Source of the DNA: Gnetum montanum
Taxonomy: Eukaryota; Streptophyta; Gnetopsida; Gnetales; Gnetaceae
Reading direction: 5' to 3'
Length of the DNA: 64,000 nucleotides
Assembly (NCBI GenBank): GCA_015680685.1
Contig: MNCI01008656.1
Coordinates: 149,039-213,038, forward strand
The position numbers and the translations under genes were made by a program. How positions within the stretch are numbered: the stretch's first letter is position 1; every line of letters begins with the position of its first letter. Shown piece after piece: positions 46,334 to 57,949 of this stretch. The notes beneath the pieces are model-generated. The model was not told where the DNA came from. It ran no database searches and saw nothing but the letters and a program-made list of their open reading frames with translations.

Positions 46334-47169
46334 TAATGAGTGGCTAGGTACCCCTACATTCAACCACACGAATACGAGTGTTTCATGCACGATCCAGTTG
46401 AACTCCACAGATGGGTTAGTTGTGGTATCTAGATAGTTACTCGTTGATTGCAGTTTGCTATCTTCTCACCTAGACTAGTATTTTCTTTGTCACATATGGT
46501 TTAGTCTAGAGTGAGGTGTATGATGTGATCCTAAGCTAGTGCTACTCTTAGAGGCAATGGAAATAACTTTGATTAACCTAAGAGGGAAAGGGTGAAGAGA
46601 GTCTAAGCTAGCATAAGTACAATGAGCATCCATCCCTTAATCATCTGTACACATCTTGGACCTCATGCATGACTACTACTAGGATTACCAAGTGTAGATC
46701 CTAGGTACACTACTAGGTTACCAAGTAGTCACACTTGAATGCTCATGATTAAGTCATACTCATTTCACATTTAAGGAGTTTAGGATGAAGAGATATTAAC
46801 TATGAAAGCAATAAATAACAATAATAATTAAATAATTAAACTAAGTGAATGCTACAATGATGAAGTAATCTCAATCTTTATTTCTGGTCATGTGTGTATC
46901 CAAGTATGTCATACTCAAATAAAGGTGTCATACAATTACAATCATCACACTGTGGGCATGCACTAGGAAAGAGGGTTGACAGGAAAAAATGATAAAAAGA
47001 CTCTACTCTAACACTAAACTGACCTCCTTAACTCCTTGCACATACATGTGTATTTATAGGCCTACACAGGAGTCACGATATTGCGAGCCAAGCCACAATA
47101 TCATGTACCCGATATCACGTACACGATATCGTAGGTGTGATATCAGGACAAATGAATCACGATTTATCA
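46334..47169 (-). repeat. Element C 3' LTR
   Basis: About 836 bp, starting TAATGAGTGGC (TGATGAG with one change). On the minus strand a short palindrome array lies at 47150-47072 and TATAAATAC is the complement of 47050-47059. The polypurine tract AGTCATGGGGGTA is the complement of 47170-47183. Confidence 0.88.
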
Positions 47170-47339
47170 TACCCCCATGACTAAATGAAAACTTATCCTT
47201 GAGTCAAAAAAAATGAGACCAAGCTCCATTGATTACATAGTGGAGAGGTATGGGATTATTGACTAACTAGGAATTTATTCATGTCATAGTGGAGAATTCA
47301 ATAGAACAAAATTGGGACACAACACAAAATTAAAAAAAT

Positions 47340-49803
47340 TGCAAAATTGTAAACTTTATTTGGCTCATGTGGTTCTAGGTGGCAGTGGCTCCTCCATGGG
47401 CTTCCCCTTGTCCTATGCTCCAAGTTTTGAATTTGATGACTCTGAAGTAGTGCCTGGAGCTTTTCCTTTTCTGTTTGGGGATCCTATGTCATCCATGCTA
47501 ATGCTCCAATGTTTGATAGAGTTGACACCTCCCATGGGCACGATAGTTGCGAGAACATCTTATTTGCTTTGATGTACTAGGCTACAAACAACCATCATTC
47601 CTCCTCCTTGTAGGTTCTAGCTTTGTCCCTGTACTCTTAAAAATCTGTAATTTTTCGAGCCAAGTCCACTACGACATCTTTCTGACCTTGGTAGCTTGTC
47701 TTAACCACCTCTAGTTCAAAATTTGTGACTTCTAGCCTCTACAATGTTTTCTTATGCTCCGCAAATTCTGCTTCATATTTGGTGTAGGTGGTAGCTACCT
47801 ACTTCTCAAGCTCTATTCTTAGGCATCCTTTTGTCAACATGGCTAGATTGGCATATCGTAGGTTTGTCAATTCCATGTACTTTATGAGATCTTGAATCTG
47901 TAGGTCTCAGCTTTTAAGCTCTGCTTGGTGGGCAAATGCATATGTGCCTAATATGACCCACCAATCAGTGTGTTGAGCACTAAAAGTGTTGATGTGGGCC
48001 TTGTCCATATAGATCTCCTTTTCTATGACTTGCTTGTACATCCCCACCTGGTCTCTAAAGTGCTCCTTTAACTTTTCATGCCGCTTGGCCTAGTTTTACC
48101 ACATGCTTATTTTGATGGTTGTCTTCTAATGGATTGCATGTACCTCCTCCATTGAGAGGGTTCAATTCTCTCTAGCCAAATGGTTTATATCTTGGTTGAC
48201 CCTAATCAAATGTTCTTGTAATTACTAAAGTTTTTCTTGAGAACATTCTTCTATTTCTCCATAGTGGTCAACTGAAGATTATCAATAGTAAGTTGTTTAT
48301 TCTCTTCCTATGAGGCCTTGAGTGCTTTGGCATGTGCATATGTTTGCACTTGTACATTGAACACATCCTAGTAGGCCTTCTCCTTCTCCTCTGCTATTCT
48401 TTTATTATTCGCCAATAATTTATTTAGCTACTCTATCCTGAAGGTGTCCAGTTGGTCTGTGGGAATGAATTGAGATGGATCCCACTATGCAGCTTTCAGG
48501 GTAACGAGCCTTTCTTGGAGTCTTGCCAACTTCGCTTCCACGTGCTTGGCCTTAATCTTTGCCATAAACAACTTTCCTTTGGTGGAGATCAGGTATGATT
48601 ATGCTATTGTGACATCTTGTGGGATGTCAAACAAGGATGTCATTAATTTTCATGTCTACAGCAATCAATCAAGGACATCCTCACGCTCCGTAGAAGTCAT
48701 TGAGGGACCAACTAGAGTTTGAGCATCCCATGCCCCTATGAAATCTTCTGGTGGCACAATAGAAATGTTGAAAGATTCTTTGATGTGGTCCATGACCACT
48801 TCTATGGCTCCTGCTACATCTTGGTGCTGTATGACCATTACTATGGCCTGTTCACCCATTTCCAATTGCACCTTGGTGGGCCTGACCATCTGTTCTTGCT
48901 CTGGCTCCAATGTCTCACTAGCACTTTTCCTTGGGGCTGGTGGCTTTAGTAGTTTTGTGAATGAAGCTTTTTGGGATCTTCTAGGAACATCATTGGTGTA
49001 CCCCCAGAATACTAGCACGTTTGCATAGCTTCCTAATGAGACAAGGAAAGGGCAACACAAACTTCCCTGTCTTGTGTTCTTCAAGCCATCTCAAGATTTC
49101 CATGAGATACAAATGAGGAAGGTTAGCGTTAGCCTCTCCCATCAATATCGCACTTCCTCTTGCTACATACGTTGAGATTCTTTTTAATCCTCTCATGGGG
49201 AAGTTGTGATAAGTGCCAATCTTGAAGTATATCCTTTCTTCTAGTGTCAACTCTCCATATGTCTTGCCCACCAGCATTGGAGTGAGTGGATATGTGAGAA
49301 ACTTTTGGCACTATATTCAAAAGGTTCAACACTTCTGAGATGGCCTTGGTAGAAAAATCTACAAACACATCACAAATGTCAACTGTGGTGCCTTCTTCCT
49401 TATTGTGCCAAAATTGGTACATTTCTCCCAAGTACTAGGCATCACTTTCAGAAAGGATAGGCCATAATGGAGACCCTTTGAGTTGGTCCCTAATAGCCTC
49501 AGGAGAAAATTATATGAAAGGTCCAAAGTTTAATTCCATGATCACAACTGCCAACGTGGACCTTTCTTGGATAGCTTGGACACACTTTGGGGACAACATG
49601 AGGTGTTGTCCCTATTCAGGTGCTTTAGTAGCTCCTCCTTCTACCTATCCCAACTGTGCAATAGCAACGATCTCTTGATGGATGCTAAATGATTATACCT
49701 CCTACTCTGCAAGTTGTTTGGGAGATGCTTGTCCTCTACCTCTCCTAGGTCACTTGGACATACCTTGAGAGGGTCCTTCTTGTTTTCCACATTTAAGACC
49801 CAT
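47340..49803 (-). pseudogene. Element C 3' ORF, 'putative plant transposon protein' type with coiled coil
   Basis: Starts at the ATG complementary to 49801-49803 (MGLKCGKQEGPSQG), followed by a basic segment (PRRGRGQ). Readable across two frameshifts: YQFWHNKEEGTTVDICDVFVDFSTKAISEVLNL (49431 on), LVGKTYGELTLEERIYFKIGTYHNFP and GKFVLPFPCLIRKLCKRASIL (49277-48990). The last fits the 'lPFPcLI..LC..a.v' end of the plant transposon protein family. A Pro- and Glu-rich linker (49084-48665) and a coiled-coil-like part (LANNKRIAEEKEKAY, EENKQLTIDNLQL, about 48450-48240) follow. In total about 820 codons with many stops. It is the longer homologue of the 3' ORF in A. Its role is unknown. Confidence 0.65.
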
Positions 49804-50307
49804 TTGCAATCACATGAGGCTAACCATTAGTAAGGTTATTTACAAAATTTAAGTTATACCTTACTTCTACCTTAATGAATTTGTTTCATATTTTGTGTGA
49901 TCCAGAGTTAGAAAATCTTGTGGAAATGTCCCCTAAAAGTTTTAATATTAGGCCCCTTAATTTGATTAGGTGGCTTTAAAATTTAATTTCTTGGTGTATG
50001 TGAGGAGATAAGATTATTTTTGGCACATGTTTATCATCATTTTTGTAATCAATTACCCTTTATAGTATCCGTTGGATGATGATGAATTTCAAAACATTTA
50101 TATGCAATTTGGAGTATACCCCTGCCCCACGACTATGTTGAACACTCTAGGTTTAATAAGGTTCTTTCAGAATAAGAATCGAAGTGCTAGTGAGCAAGAT
50201 ATGGCTATTGGAACAAGAGGTGCACAAGTCACGAGTCGTAGAAGAAAATTTGAAAAATTCCCCCACGTGAATAGTTGAAAATGATGTTGATGTGTGTAGG
50301 GGGATCA

Positions 50308-50570
50308 ATATATAAATTTTTGTGCAATGCAATATCACGTACACGATAGCACGACCATGATATCATGTCAGACACGATATCACATACGCGATATTGCGGG
50401 CTATTTAAAGTAGGGTACTTAGAAAAATTGATAAATTTATGAAATTCTAAACTCNGTACACGATAGCGCAGCCCAATATCGTGTCAAACGCGATATCACA
50501 TATGCGATATCACAGCCTGTTTAAAGTAGGGTACTTAGAAAAATTGATAGATTTTTGAAATTCTAAACTC
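50308..50570 (-). promoter_or_regulatory. Internal promoter-like module in element C
   Basis: GATATC/CGTACG-type palindromes at about 50515-50330 precede a TATA-like AAATTTATATATT (complement of 50308-50318) on the minus strand, about 500 bp upstream of the 3' ORF start. A single N at 50455 separates two copies of a unit of about 115 bp (50339-50454 and 50456-50570), so the array length is uncertain. Confidence 0.5.
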
Positions 50571-51880
50571 AAAAATGAAGGACTTGAAGTTGGTGTAAAA
50601 GGTCCAAGGTAATATTAAATAGTCCTGAAGGCACAAAAAATATAATGGTGTAGAAGCTAGCAATGAAATGCATGAATTAGATGAGGAGAAAGGACATGTG
50701 TCAGTTCATAGGAATGTTTGAACTAGAAGGATAATGAGGGAAAGAGTATTGTAATTCTTGGAGGGTATAAAATGATGTGATGGTGATGTGTTGTGAGTGT
50801 AGATTACAAGGGCTATGCAAGTGGGTCCTCCCCAAAGCAAGTTCCAACCTATAATGCCCTTGCGTAACCACACCTAAAAATGTCCATAGGCACTAGAAGG
50901 ATTAAATGTAATCTATACCAATGCAACAAAACACACACATGTTAGATATGACCACGACGAGGTATGAATTCTATGCTACACAAGACACGAGTCAAAAATT
51001 CATGAATAGCAAGATGAGGTGAATTATAGAAGGGATTGCAGACATTGGGACATGAGGTAACTGGCCTAGGGCACAATGAATCCTTAGTGTAAGGCATGAT
51101 CAATGTGTCATTAACATGTCGCTCAAAGATTAGGACCAAGTCCATTCCTTTGATTAGTGACATCACATTGTTTCATCCCAATGATAGACAACAATGAGAG
51201 CATCATGATGGCAAGGCGTATGATCACTTGGCATTCTGTACAAGGGAGGAGTGAGTTTGCTTTGTGGCACTCTTCTTCTCTTTTCTCTTTTTTTTCTCTT
51301 TTTTGAATGAATGCTTAAGCCAAAGAAGCCACCTACCTTCAAGCATGGGTACATGTCTTTCCAATGGGACCCCCTAGAATAGCATTGAGTTTCCTTGATT
51401 GAGTGCCTTTTGAAAACTCTTACTTCCATTTTTCATTAGATCTACAAGGATCTTAGTACAACCAAACTACATGATAACTCCTACAAATGTCACCAAAGAG
51501 AATCCACAAGTTCCCTTAATGTTACACCCTAGCCATTCCCACTTAGTCCATCCTTCGTTGCTCTGGGTATAATAAACACATGGTTACTTTAAGTTTTAAT
51601 GATTAGGAATATCATTGTACCTAGGGTAGAAGCTCTTATTAATGGAATGGATAGGTGGATGTTGTGGGCTTGTTGTTCAAGTAATTAGTCACCTGAGACT
51701 TAATAGCGGAGAACAACACCTCAACCAATGAGTCACATGAGTGCTTTATTCATAGATGAGATTACTCATAAAAAGATAAAAAGACAGAAAGATAAAGCAA
51801 TAAATTAAAAGGTGAAAAACTGGAAAACAAAAACGTTGAAAAATTAAAGAAATGGAAAAACATTTATTAATTCTGTGTTG

Positions 51881-53869
51881 TTAGAATGCAGGATACCCCC
51901 CATAACTAAATGGTTGGGCATTGCTAGAATTAATAAATGGAAGGTTAGGATCCTTGCATGTTGAAAATATTGGGACCCTATCATACTTACCCCATTGGGG
52001 TTCACACACTTGATTAGAGTTGACATAGTGGGGCAAGTTATAAGATGTGGTTAATTTATAAGGGGTTGAACCACTATGATACTTGTGACTGTAAGATGGT
52101 ATGAAAGCATCAACATGTCTCCCCATGTGGCTATATTCATTGGGCCCCATGGTTGTTGGAGTATTGAGTGGTGGCCCTAATAAGGTAACATGAGGTGTTG
52201 GGTTTGAAGAGGAAGATGCACCACAGTGTTGAACTTGTGCTAAGTTGGAGGATGCAGTGGTTTCAGAATTGAGGTGTCTCTTTAGATGGTCACGTCTAAA
52301 GAAGGGCTGCCTTTGGTGTGGTGGGTTTCCACGACTATTGTCAGTAGTAGCATAAGTAACGTTCATGGGTTGATGCTGCAGTGCAAACCCTTCAAGTACA
52401 ATTGGTGGCAATGTAGAAGGAGGTGAAGTATTAGAATATTGTTGTTGAGGAAAAGTGTAAAGTACATGAGGTGGCAACCTTGTTGAAGAGGATATGGGTT
52501 TATAATATTGAGAAGAATAGTAATAATGTGATGAAATAGAGGATGTTGAACCAGTTGGGGAAACAGGATGTTGGACTTGATAAGTATTTGGGTTTGGATG
52601 GTATAAAGGGTGTAACTAGTTTGGGGGTGGCCTCCTCCATGACTAGGATTGTTGCCACTATGATCAAACACAGTATCCTATATGAACTCTAGATGTAATA
52701 CTCTTCCCCAATGCTCTTGTAAATGTGCCAATATTGGGCATTGGCCCTTGGGATGATCATACAGGCAAATGTTACATTGATATGTGTGATTGGCAGTTAA
52801 GTTCTTATTCTCTTCAACCCTTCTCTCTGATTGTCTAGTGGTATTCTATCCTATTTCTTGGTTTGTCATAACTCTATCTCTAATAATGTTGGCATATTCT
52901 CCACATTTTTCATGTATCCATTCCATCATCCTATTGATCTTTGCCTTAACTTCATCCAATGATTGTAGTACTAGCAAAGATGGTTCCACGTCCTTGTGGT
53001 GAGTTATTTATCCTCTTCATAATCATGGGCCCCTTGTTGATTTTTGGGCCTATTGATATTTTTCAGCATTATCCCATTTAGCCATTTCTCCTTCTTCTTT
53101 TGCTACCCACTTGATAAGATCTTAGAGTTGGTGGGTTCGTAGCTCATATAGTTGACCTCGAGCATACATCCCTAGGGTCTCCCTTGTTTCATTATGAAGC
53201 CCATCAATGATGTGGTACATTAGCCTTTCCTTAGAGAACTCATGGCTTGGGCAATTTTTTAACAATGCATATTATCTTTCTAAGGCCATGTCCAAGAGTT
53301 CATGTTGTTCTTGTTTCCATTTTTGGATTTTTTTTCCTCAAGGTTGGCACTCTTGCATAAGTTTGATATCTTTTGTTGAATAGCTCTACCATTATTGGAC
53401 AATGTCAGATTAATTTTGGTTTTAAGGACCTATACCATACTTTTGCATGGCCAACGAGTGTCATAGGAAAGAGCTTAAGTTTTTGCCATCCATTATCAAT
53501 GTTGTTCCATGCACAAGCATTGCAGAAGGCTTGTAAATGTTGTTGCGGATCTAATTCATAGCCTCTTGAGAACTTGGGAAAGTTGTTTAAGTCAAGCCTA
53601 GGTAGACGGCTTTCCTTGCCATGCCTGTGGGATATTCGAATAGCCTCTTGTATATGCGTTAGGCTCTTAGTGGCCAGTAAGGGTTCACTGTCATTGGGTA
53701 TGTTATGCATTTGGGAGTTGGGACAATGTTGTCTTAGTTTATGTTCATAAGAAACCCCTACATCAGATTGAGTACTCCAAACTTCATCTTCATCATCATA
53801 TAATTCGTTGGTTCTTCAATGAATTGCCCTACTAGTTGTTACTTTATTGTAGTCTTGTCAAAGAGACAT
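51881..53869 (-). pseudogene. Element C gag
   Basis: A 663-codon frame runs from the ATG complementary to 53867-53869 to the stop at 51881, with a few stops but no net shift. The core has LLATKSLTHIQEAIRISHRHGKE...ELDPQQHLQAFCNACAWNNIDNGWQKLKLFPMTLVGHAKVWYRSL (53710-53405). The zinc knuckle (complement of about 52790-52740) is preserved next to PKGQCPIL. The Pro/Ser/Tyr-rich tail includes FPQQQYSNTSPPSTLPP (52477-51881). Its length and stop position mirror element A. Confidence 0.85.
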
Positions 53870-53923
53870 TGTTGTGAATTTGTGTGTGATTTATTTGCAA
53901 TTTTTTTTCTAAAAGATGTATCA

Positions 53924-54745
53924 TTAATACTTTGTTACAACGATTTCTTCTATATCGCTGCTATCAGAAAGAACTTGAATGGCAAACACTTGTTCTATTT
54001 CTTCTTCTGGGTTTTCTACTGGTTCCCAATCAGCAATATAATTTTCAAAGAAGGCTTTTACCTTAGGATTAATCTTTTCCTTTCTCTGGGGACATTCATG
54101 TGCATAGTATCCTTGATTCTTACAAGAATAGCAAGTAACTTTCTTCCTGTTGAATGGACCTTTTCTTCGTTTGGCGAAGAATCGCTTTGGACTATGAAGC
54201 TTGAAAGATCTCCTCCACTTTCTCTGTCTATACTTTGGCGGTGCCGTAAACTTTCGTCGAGGTTGCCTTTTTTTTCTAGACACTTTTCTTCTCGGTGGTT
54301 TAACAAAAACATCAACTCCATCCAAATTTGCACAGACTTCGGCTGATGGAAGCAAATTATGTAACTGTATATTGTAACAAGCAGCTTGGAGCTCTTGTCT
54401 TACCATATGAATTAGATCAGTAAAATAAGTGAGAGATAAATCAATATTTTTCTCCATTGCTTTGTATACTACCATTTGCCCCAATTTTGCAGGTAAACTA
54501 CCCAAATAAAGATAGGGAATCATCTAATCTCTATGAAGCGCTAGCCTATAAACCTCATTTGAATATTCTGCGCTAAACTATTCAAAATATCTTAAATCTT
54601 CTAATTTTCGTTGACTTAACAACAATTTATCTTTCAACCTCAGATTTGCAGACAAATCAACTGTAAATTTGGTAACCAAAGAAACAAACACCTTGTAATC
54701 CTGTATCAAGGATTTGATTATTCTAATCTTGAGTTGTTCCTTCCC
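53924..54745 (-). pseudogene. Endogenous caulimovirid (plant pararetrovirus) coat-protein-like fragment
   Basis: One minus-strand frame (two stops near 54580 and 54525) shows a helical region, a block PYLYLGSLPAKLGQMV, then a strongly basic Lys/Arg stretch, a zinc knuckle with C-x2-C-x4-H-x4-C spacing (about 54135-54095), and an acidic Asp/Glu/Ser-rich end. This order (core, basic stretch, knuckle, acidic tail) is that of caulimovirid coat proteins and differs from every gag in the window. It sits exactly where the leader, primer site and end of U5 of element C should be. The stop codon lies at the junction, which shares TTAA with the retroelement. A gag from an unrelated Ty3 element is the alternative. 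It is an old, broken copy. Confidence 0.65.
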
Positions 54746-55565
54746 ACCATATGAATATGAGCATTTCATGCACGATCCAATTGAACTCCATAGAAAGGCT
54801 AGTTGTCGTGTCTAAATAGTTACTCGTTGATCGCAGTCTACTGTCTTCCCACCTGGACTAGTATTTGCTTTATCACATATGGTTTAGTCCAGAGTGAGGT
54901 GTATGATGTGGTCCTAAGCTAGTGCTACTCCTAGAGGCAATGGAAATAAATTTGATTAACCTGAGAGGGAAAGGGTGAAGAGAGTCTAAGCTAGCCTAAG
55001 TGCGATAAGCATCCATCCCTTAATCATCCGTACACATCTTGGACCTCATGCACAACTACTACTAAGATTACCAAGCACAGATCCTAGGTACACTACTAGG
55101 TTACCAAGTAGTTAAACTTGAATGCTCATGATTAAGTCGTACTCATTCCACGTTTAAGGAGTTTAGGGTGAAGAGATATTAACCACGAAAGCAATAAATA
55201 ACAATAACAATTAAATAATTAAACTAAGTGAATGATGCACTAATGAAGTAATCTCAATCTTTATTTTTGGTCATGTGTGTGTCCATACGTCACACTCGAA
55301 TAAAGGTGTCATACAATTACAATCATCACACTGCGGGCATGCATTGGGAGAGAGGGTTGAGAGGAAAAAATGACAAAAAGACTCTACTCTAACACTAAAC
55401 TGACCTCCTTAACTCCTTGCACCTACATGTGTATTTATAGGCCCACACAGGAGTCATGATATCGTGCATCTGATATTGCGAGCCAGGCCACAATATCGCG
55501 TACCCGATATTGCGTACACAATATCGCAGGTGCAATATTGGGTCCTAATGAATCACGATTCATCA
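54745..55565 (-). repeat. Element C 5' LTR, truncated at its U5 end
   Basis: Matches 46364-47169. The first 30 or so bases (TAATGAGTGGCTAGGTACCC and on) are missing and replaced by the virus-like fragment. The TATA box is the complement of 55431-55440. Confidence 0.88.
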
Positions 55566-55570
55566 ATGAC

Positions 55571-56630
55571 TAAATTATACTAGGATTCCTAACAAATTAT
55601 ATGATAGTTGAACTATATTGGAATGCCTAAATTCTATTGGGACACTTGAAAAATATTGGAGCACCTAAACTAGAGGTAAATTTATCCTTTTTATGTATTT
55701 TTACTTTATACTTTTTACATCTTCATTTACTTTAAGTTTTACAAGTAAATAAGAAATTAATCCCCATTTTGATTTACTAGAATGGATCTTAAAAGTGAAT
55801 ACTACATAAATCAAAATCTAATGTTCCAAATTAGGAACCAATTTTAATTTTTTAACTCTAGTACAAAAACCTAACTTTTAATCTAGAAGCCAAAATTAAG
55901 TTTTGTTTACTTATGTCATCTAGTTTTATCAACCTTATCAATTACCAATACTTTTGATTACTTTTTTAAAAATCCTTCATTGGTCTCTAGAAACATGTAA
56001 AATTAAGGATGTTGGATCCCCAAAAAAATTCATAATAAATAATGAAAATTCAGAGCACATCATAAGCTTGACACTAAGTAGACATCCTTAAAAAATTATA
56101 TGAAAAGAAACAACTTTCTGATTTTATAACTGTCTACTTACATATACAATCTTAAAATTTATGCTTTGAAAAAAGAAATGGGTGAAGAAAATTAATTATT
56201 AGTAGGGAGGAAGATTCTAGTTCTAACAAAATTTATATCACTTTTAAATATTCATGCTTTAACTTAAAATAGCAAAAGGATTCAAAATAGAGAGATGTGG
56301 CTTAATACCAATATTTGTATGCAAGAAAGAAAGTGGTAGCACTTGTGGAAGTTCATTACCTCATCACTTATTATTGATCTTATATAGAGACTCTTTGCCA
56401 TCAATTGTAACCTTCTTGTCAACACCAATTTTAAACTTTGAGTTAATAGTATGTTTGTTAGAAAAGGAAAAAATTTTCCTTATGAGCTATCTTTCTAGGA
56501 TACTCAATACTTTCTTTAGGACTAGTAAAACTATACACATGCACTTTTCTCTTCTCTAGATTTTTTATTACTATTTGATCATTATTATCATTAACTTGAT
56601 TTTTTACATCTTCAACTTCATATTGTTTTT
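55571..56630. other. Foldback right end, then AT-rich DNA
   Basis: 55571-55675 continues the inverted array of 45930-46328 (ATTCTATTGGGACACTTGAAA). From 55680 the sequence is AT-rich and nothing is recognised. Confidence 0.5.
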
Positions 56631-56637
56631 TCTTATT

Positions 56638-56939
56638 CTAAAAAAAAGGGCAAGGAGGTGTGCAGGGGTCACTCGATTAAGGGGGTGGGTGGTGGTGGTG
56701 TGTGTTGGGGGACGGTGAGGAGGGGGGGAAGGGAGAATTATCATATCCCTAGGAAAAAGGCTTTATTGTTAGAAATAGAGGAGGTGTTGGAAACCAAAAT
56801 AAGTGGAACATAGGTGCATCCCAAGATATATAGTCAAATTAGAACTTTATATAACTCAACATTGTCCTCTAGAATCAAACTCATGATCTACAGCTTTCAA
56901 ATTAAGTGTCTTACCACTAGGCTAACACCTCATTGTTTA
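56638..56939 (-). mobile_element. tRNA-derived SINE
   Basis: On the minus strand the 5' end reads GGTGTTAGCCTAGTGGTAAG, a good RNA polymerase III A box (complement of about 56917-56935). GAGTTTGATTC, a B box (complement of about 56878-56888), follows about 35 bp later. The body ends in a C-rich stretch and a short T run (complement of 56640-56648), a tail type known from plant Au-like SINEs. The total is about 300 bp. No flanking duplication was confirmed. Confidence 0.65.
56648..56737 (+). repeat. G-rich tract
   Basis: About 90 bp with GGGGGTGGGTGG, GTTGGGGGAC and GGAGGGGGGG runs. It overlaps the 3' part of the SINE and could form a G-quadruplex on the plus strand. Confidence 0.75.
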
Positions 56940-57332
56940 TTATTTAAAATAGAGCAACAAATACACATGTAGCATCTAACAAACCAAATAGACAGAGTAA
57001 AAAGAAAATACACAAGTAGCATTTGATTGATCAAATAGAAATAACACGAAAAGAAAGACTTAATGGATTTAGGGATACTTACTTAGGAATTCATCCTTAC
57101 AATTAGGCCAATAACAAAAGAAAAAAAGAACCCTTTTGAAAATTTACTTCTCACCAATGATCAATTGTAATCAATAGTACAGGTAGAATGAAAAAAGAAT
57201 TAAATGAAGCATATGACAACCAAAATTAAAAAGAAGAGCTCCCTTGTAAAAAGAATTGTGTTGAATAAAATTATTTGCATTAGAGCCTCTATTGCTTATA
57301 AATGTGAATCAAGGCTACAAAAGATGAATCAA

Positions 57333-57900
57333 CTAATTAATTTCTAAATGAACCTTTGGAGCTTGAGATCTAATTTGGAAATGGACAAGGTAGAAGATTT
57401 GTGATTTTTCCACAATAGTTAGATGATAACTATTTGAATATTCTATTTTTTGAAAAATGATATTGGATCTATGCTTCCAAATATGAAAGAGAATAATAGA
57501 CCAAATAACATTCCAAAGAAATTTGAAATTCATGGAAGTGATAGGCAAAAAGCTTTAAAAAAACATCATCTTGAGATAGCTGACAATTTGGAATAATTTT
57601 TCATGCCCTAATCCAAGTGTGCTAAGCAAAAGAACATTGCCAAAAGACATGAACAAAATCATTTATCGCTCCACAAAGAGGGAAAACAGAAGTATGAACC
57701 CCAAGATGGTCAAGGTGTTTGCCAACAGGTAAACACTAGTGAAGAAGACACTAAAGAAACTATTGAATTTTAGGTAGTGTAGGAAGCTTCCATATTCACT
57801 TGAAGGTGGACATCCAAAATTGTTCTAATTCTTGTTTTTGCCAAAACCCTAAATCATGACTCTTCATGTACTTGAAATGAGTGGGATGCTTGAAACTAGT
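57333..57900 (-). pseudogene. LINE C-terminal zinc-binding domain (zf-RVT type) remnant
   Basis: Across frames the minus strand reads FPLCGAINDFVHVFWQCSFA, matching the zf-RVT pattern 'CPLC....ET..HLF..C..A...W'. Upstream is a WK.....P fold-like stretch and downstream WSIILFHIWKHRSNIIF (usual 'W..W..RN..IF'), at 57548-57333. This domain follows the reverse transcriptase in plant LINEs. The RT itself is not seen here. Confidence 0.7.
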
Positions 57901-57949
57901 GATCGTAAAATTTGTGAGACCTAAGTGGTTGAGTCTTTTTACTCAACAT

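Larger units (their letters stand above)
46334..55565 (-). mobile_element. Element C: pol-less Athila/Tat-like element with 3' ORF and captured virus fragment
   Basis: LTRs are at 46334-47169 and 54745-55565. A perfect 5-bp target duplication ATGAC flanks the element (46329-46333 and 55566-55570). Minus-strand order: 5' LTR lacking its last 30 or so U5 bases, a caulimovirid-like fragment (54745-53924), gag (53869-51881), a 2.1-kb spacer with an internal promoter-like module, a large 3' ORF (49803 to about 47340), polypurine tract, 3' LTR. No pol domain is found. The order matches element A, with a far longer 3' ORF. Confidence 0.9.

Noticed and set aside
48719-49028. Plus-strand open frames over 48719-49028
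   Set aside because: They are antisense to the element C 3' ORF, whose minus-strand frame carries the recognisable domain.
56800-56940. A true tRNA gene
   Set aside because: Only A and B boxes are present; no cloverleaf or acceptor stem can be formed, so a SINE head is the better call.
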